Part shown: positions 63,208-64,000 of the stretch, piece after piece
How the letters are laid out: every line of letters starts with the position of its first letter
Numbering within the stretch: the stretch's first letter is position 1
From: Actinacidiphila glaucinigra
Lineage (GTDB): Bacteria > Actinomycetota > Actinomycetes > Streptomycetales > Streptomycetaceae
Reading direction: 5' to 3'
DNA: 64,000 nucleotides
NCBI RefSeq assembly: GCF_900188405.1
Contig: NZ_FZOF01000006.1
Span: 186,001 to 250,000, forward strand
Made by a program: the position numbers and the translations under genes
Notes under the pieces: generated by a model
What the model saw: only the letters and a program-made list of their open reading frames with translations
The model's database searches: none
Told to the model about the DNA's origin: nothing

Positions 63208-63221
63208 TCACAGCTTAACAC
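63208..63221 (+). promoter_or_regulatory. Stoperator-like motif 5
   Basis: TCACAGCTTAACAC; differs from motif 6 only in the last base. Confidence 0.55.
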
Positions 63222-63320
63222 GGTTCCGGGCCCGTTCCACAACCCCCGTTGTGAGCTGCGGTTTTGCCTGCCTGCCGTGCCTGCCGGTCGTCGTTGCCGG
63301 GCTCGTTCGTCCTGCTGTGG

Positions 63321-63334
63321 TCACAGCTTAACAG
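63321..63334 (+). promoter_or_regulatory. Stoperator-like motif 6
   Basis: TCACAGCTTAACAG, 113 bp from motif 5 in the same orientation. Confidence 0.55.
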
Positions 63335-63374
63335 ACTCTCGGGGCGGTGTGTCCAATCGGCCTGCCTGCCCTTC

Positions 63375-63390
63375 CTACGTACGTACGTAG
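63375..63390. repeat. Perfect 16-bp palindrome
   Basis: CTACGTACGTACGTAG is its own reverse complement and contains three ACGT steps. It borders a tandem repeat array. Confidence 0.85.
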
Positions 63391-63480
63391 GGACGACGAC
63401 GGGCGACGACGGGCGACGACGGGCGACGACGGACGACGACGGGCAACGGTCGACGGTCGACGACGACGACGACGGGCAAC
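63391..63480. repeat. Tandem GACGACGGGC-type repeats
   Basis: A 10-bp unit close to GACGACGGGC occurs about four times from 63392, then continues in degenerate form (GACGACGGAC, GGTCGACGGTCGACGACGAC). There are no spacers of the CRISPR type. Confidence 0.8.
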
Positions 63481-64000
63481 GGGCTCGGCAGGCTCGGCAT
63501 GCGCCGCTGTCCGTATGGCCCGGCCTATGCCGCATGCCCTGTCATGTGTCGCTGTGTGCGCTGTGCCTACCTATGGCGCATGCATGCACGTGTGCCCACA
63601 TCACGCATGCTGTGTGCTCTCGATTCACTTACGCATGCGTTCACGCGTGATGTCTCGTGTGTCCGTTTCGACCCCGAACGCCGGCCTCGCACACGTGTGT
63701 CTGATGTGTCGCAAACACGCCGGCCTGGCCCTCGATGGGTGGGGATGTGACCCCTCGCCGGATTTTTTCCAGCCCGCTCCGTCTTAGCAGCTCGGATTCT
63801 GCCACAGTTCCAGGGTCGACGAGGGCTGCGCCGGCACTTTGCCGCGGCGAGAGAAGCCCCAGGTCAGCGGCGGCAAGAGCGTTCTGCAGCACCCCTCGCA
63901 GCGGTGCACAGGAACGGATGCCGGCGGTTGGGGTCAGCGCCGCCCGCTTCGCCCCTCAGCACCGCCCAGCTCGGCCGCGCTCGCCCGCCTGAAGTACGTC
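63391..64000. other. Gene-poor, repeat-rich right edge
   Basis: No convincing gene on either strand. It holds the GACGACGGGC array, six GCATGC palindromes (63497-63638) and an unusual T6 run near 63763. Open frames at 63641-63892 (leftward) and 63735-63992 (rightward) lack ribosome sites and recognisable domains; a leftward frame also runs off the edge. Confidence 0.6.

Larger units (their letters stand above)
63006..63374 (-). promoter_or_regulatory. Likely early control region of the element
   Basis: No gene. It contains three strong and one degenerate stoperator-like motif and a long hairpin close to the first leftward gene (AGCCGCT...AGCGGCT, around 63023-63054). The base composition is less GC-rich than the chromosome. 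This is where the main leftward promoter and repressor control should be. Confidence 0.6.
52590..64000. mobile_element. Integrative element (prophage-like), left part only
   Basis: It begins inside ahpC, carries a large serine integrase at the boundary, and then a leftward module of small, closely packed genes of phage type: thyX, a dNMP kinase, DUF2786, many small Cys-rich or acidic proteins. RNA structures and repeats differ from the surrounding chromosome. No structural, lysis or conjugation gene is in view, so prophage versus ICE is not decided; ThyX, dNMP kinase and the gene style favour a phage. Confidence 0.8.

Noticed and set aside
63391..63480. CRISPR-like array
   Set aside because: The 10-bp units are contiguous, with no unique spacers, and no cas gene is in view. 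It is a tandem repeat.
63641..63992. Open frames at 63641-63892 (leftward) and 63735-63992 (rightward)
   Set aside because: No ribosome sites or recognised domains, and codon composition is unlike the element's genes. A gene crossing the right edge cannot be excluded.

Overview
The window is high-GC actinobacterial DNA, almost certainly a Streptomyces chromosome. The signs are extreme third-position GC, GTG/TTG starts, a single rare TTA codon, an LAETG sortase-anchored surface protein, a WhiB-like protein, polyphosphate glucokinase, and many leaderless TANNNT-N6-start promoters. From memory, the order of typA, sdhCAB, ispH, xseAB, glpX, fumarases and oxyR/ahpC matches the conserved core of model Streptomyces; this was not checked by alignment.

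Layout. 1-5275 holds a cut-off peptide-binding lipoprotein, the GTPase TypA and a second solute-binding lipoprotein, all leftward. 5628-9496 is a small coiled-coil protein followed by a translationally coupled membrane anchor, SdhA and SdhB. 9530-14927 carries two tandem PAS/GAF/PP2C/ATPase regulators. Next to them, 15056-15613 is a gene-free, roughly 560-bp imperfect palindrome. 15673-30606 is a mixed block: Nudix, RpiB-like, GntR, M14 peptidase, LAETG surface protein, AhpD-like, a two-component system, SUKH protein, lipoproteins, a methyltransferase, YchF and PpgK. 30636-41113 is core metabolism: IspH, exonuclease VII, a nitroreductase, GlpX, a Wbl protein, DUF1707, and class I plus class II fumarases. 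A MITE-like element sits at 37560-37737. 41228-51217 has a FomD-like protein, a methyltransferase, a third PP2C regulator containing the TTA codon, catalase, and a PadR/ABC/FtsX operon.

From 51236 the oxidative-stress locus oxyR-ahpC begins. ahpC stops after 48 codons, where an integrative element starts. The element carries a large serine integrase (52712-54304) read rightward, then a leftward run of about 18 mostly small phage-type genes including thyX and a dNMP kinase, and a roughly 1-kb repeat-rich non-coding region at the right edge. Its other end lies outside the window.

The most interesting signals are RNA and DNA structures in the element. Three leaders (60695-60750, 61682-61737, 62474-62563) have the full conserved core of type II hammerhead ribozymes, with stems I and III closed and compensatory base changes. 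Each ends 40 or fewer nt before a start codon. Seven intergenic hairpins share the loop TTCCCTGTG although their stems differ. A 14-bp, single-orientation motif resembling phage stoperators recurs at six sites. Together these suggest a prophage early transcript that is cut and capped by ribozymes and hairpins and controlled by a dispersed repressor site.
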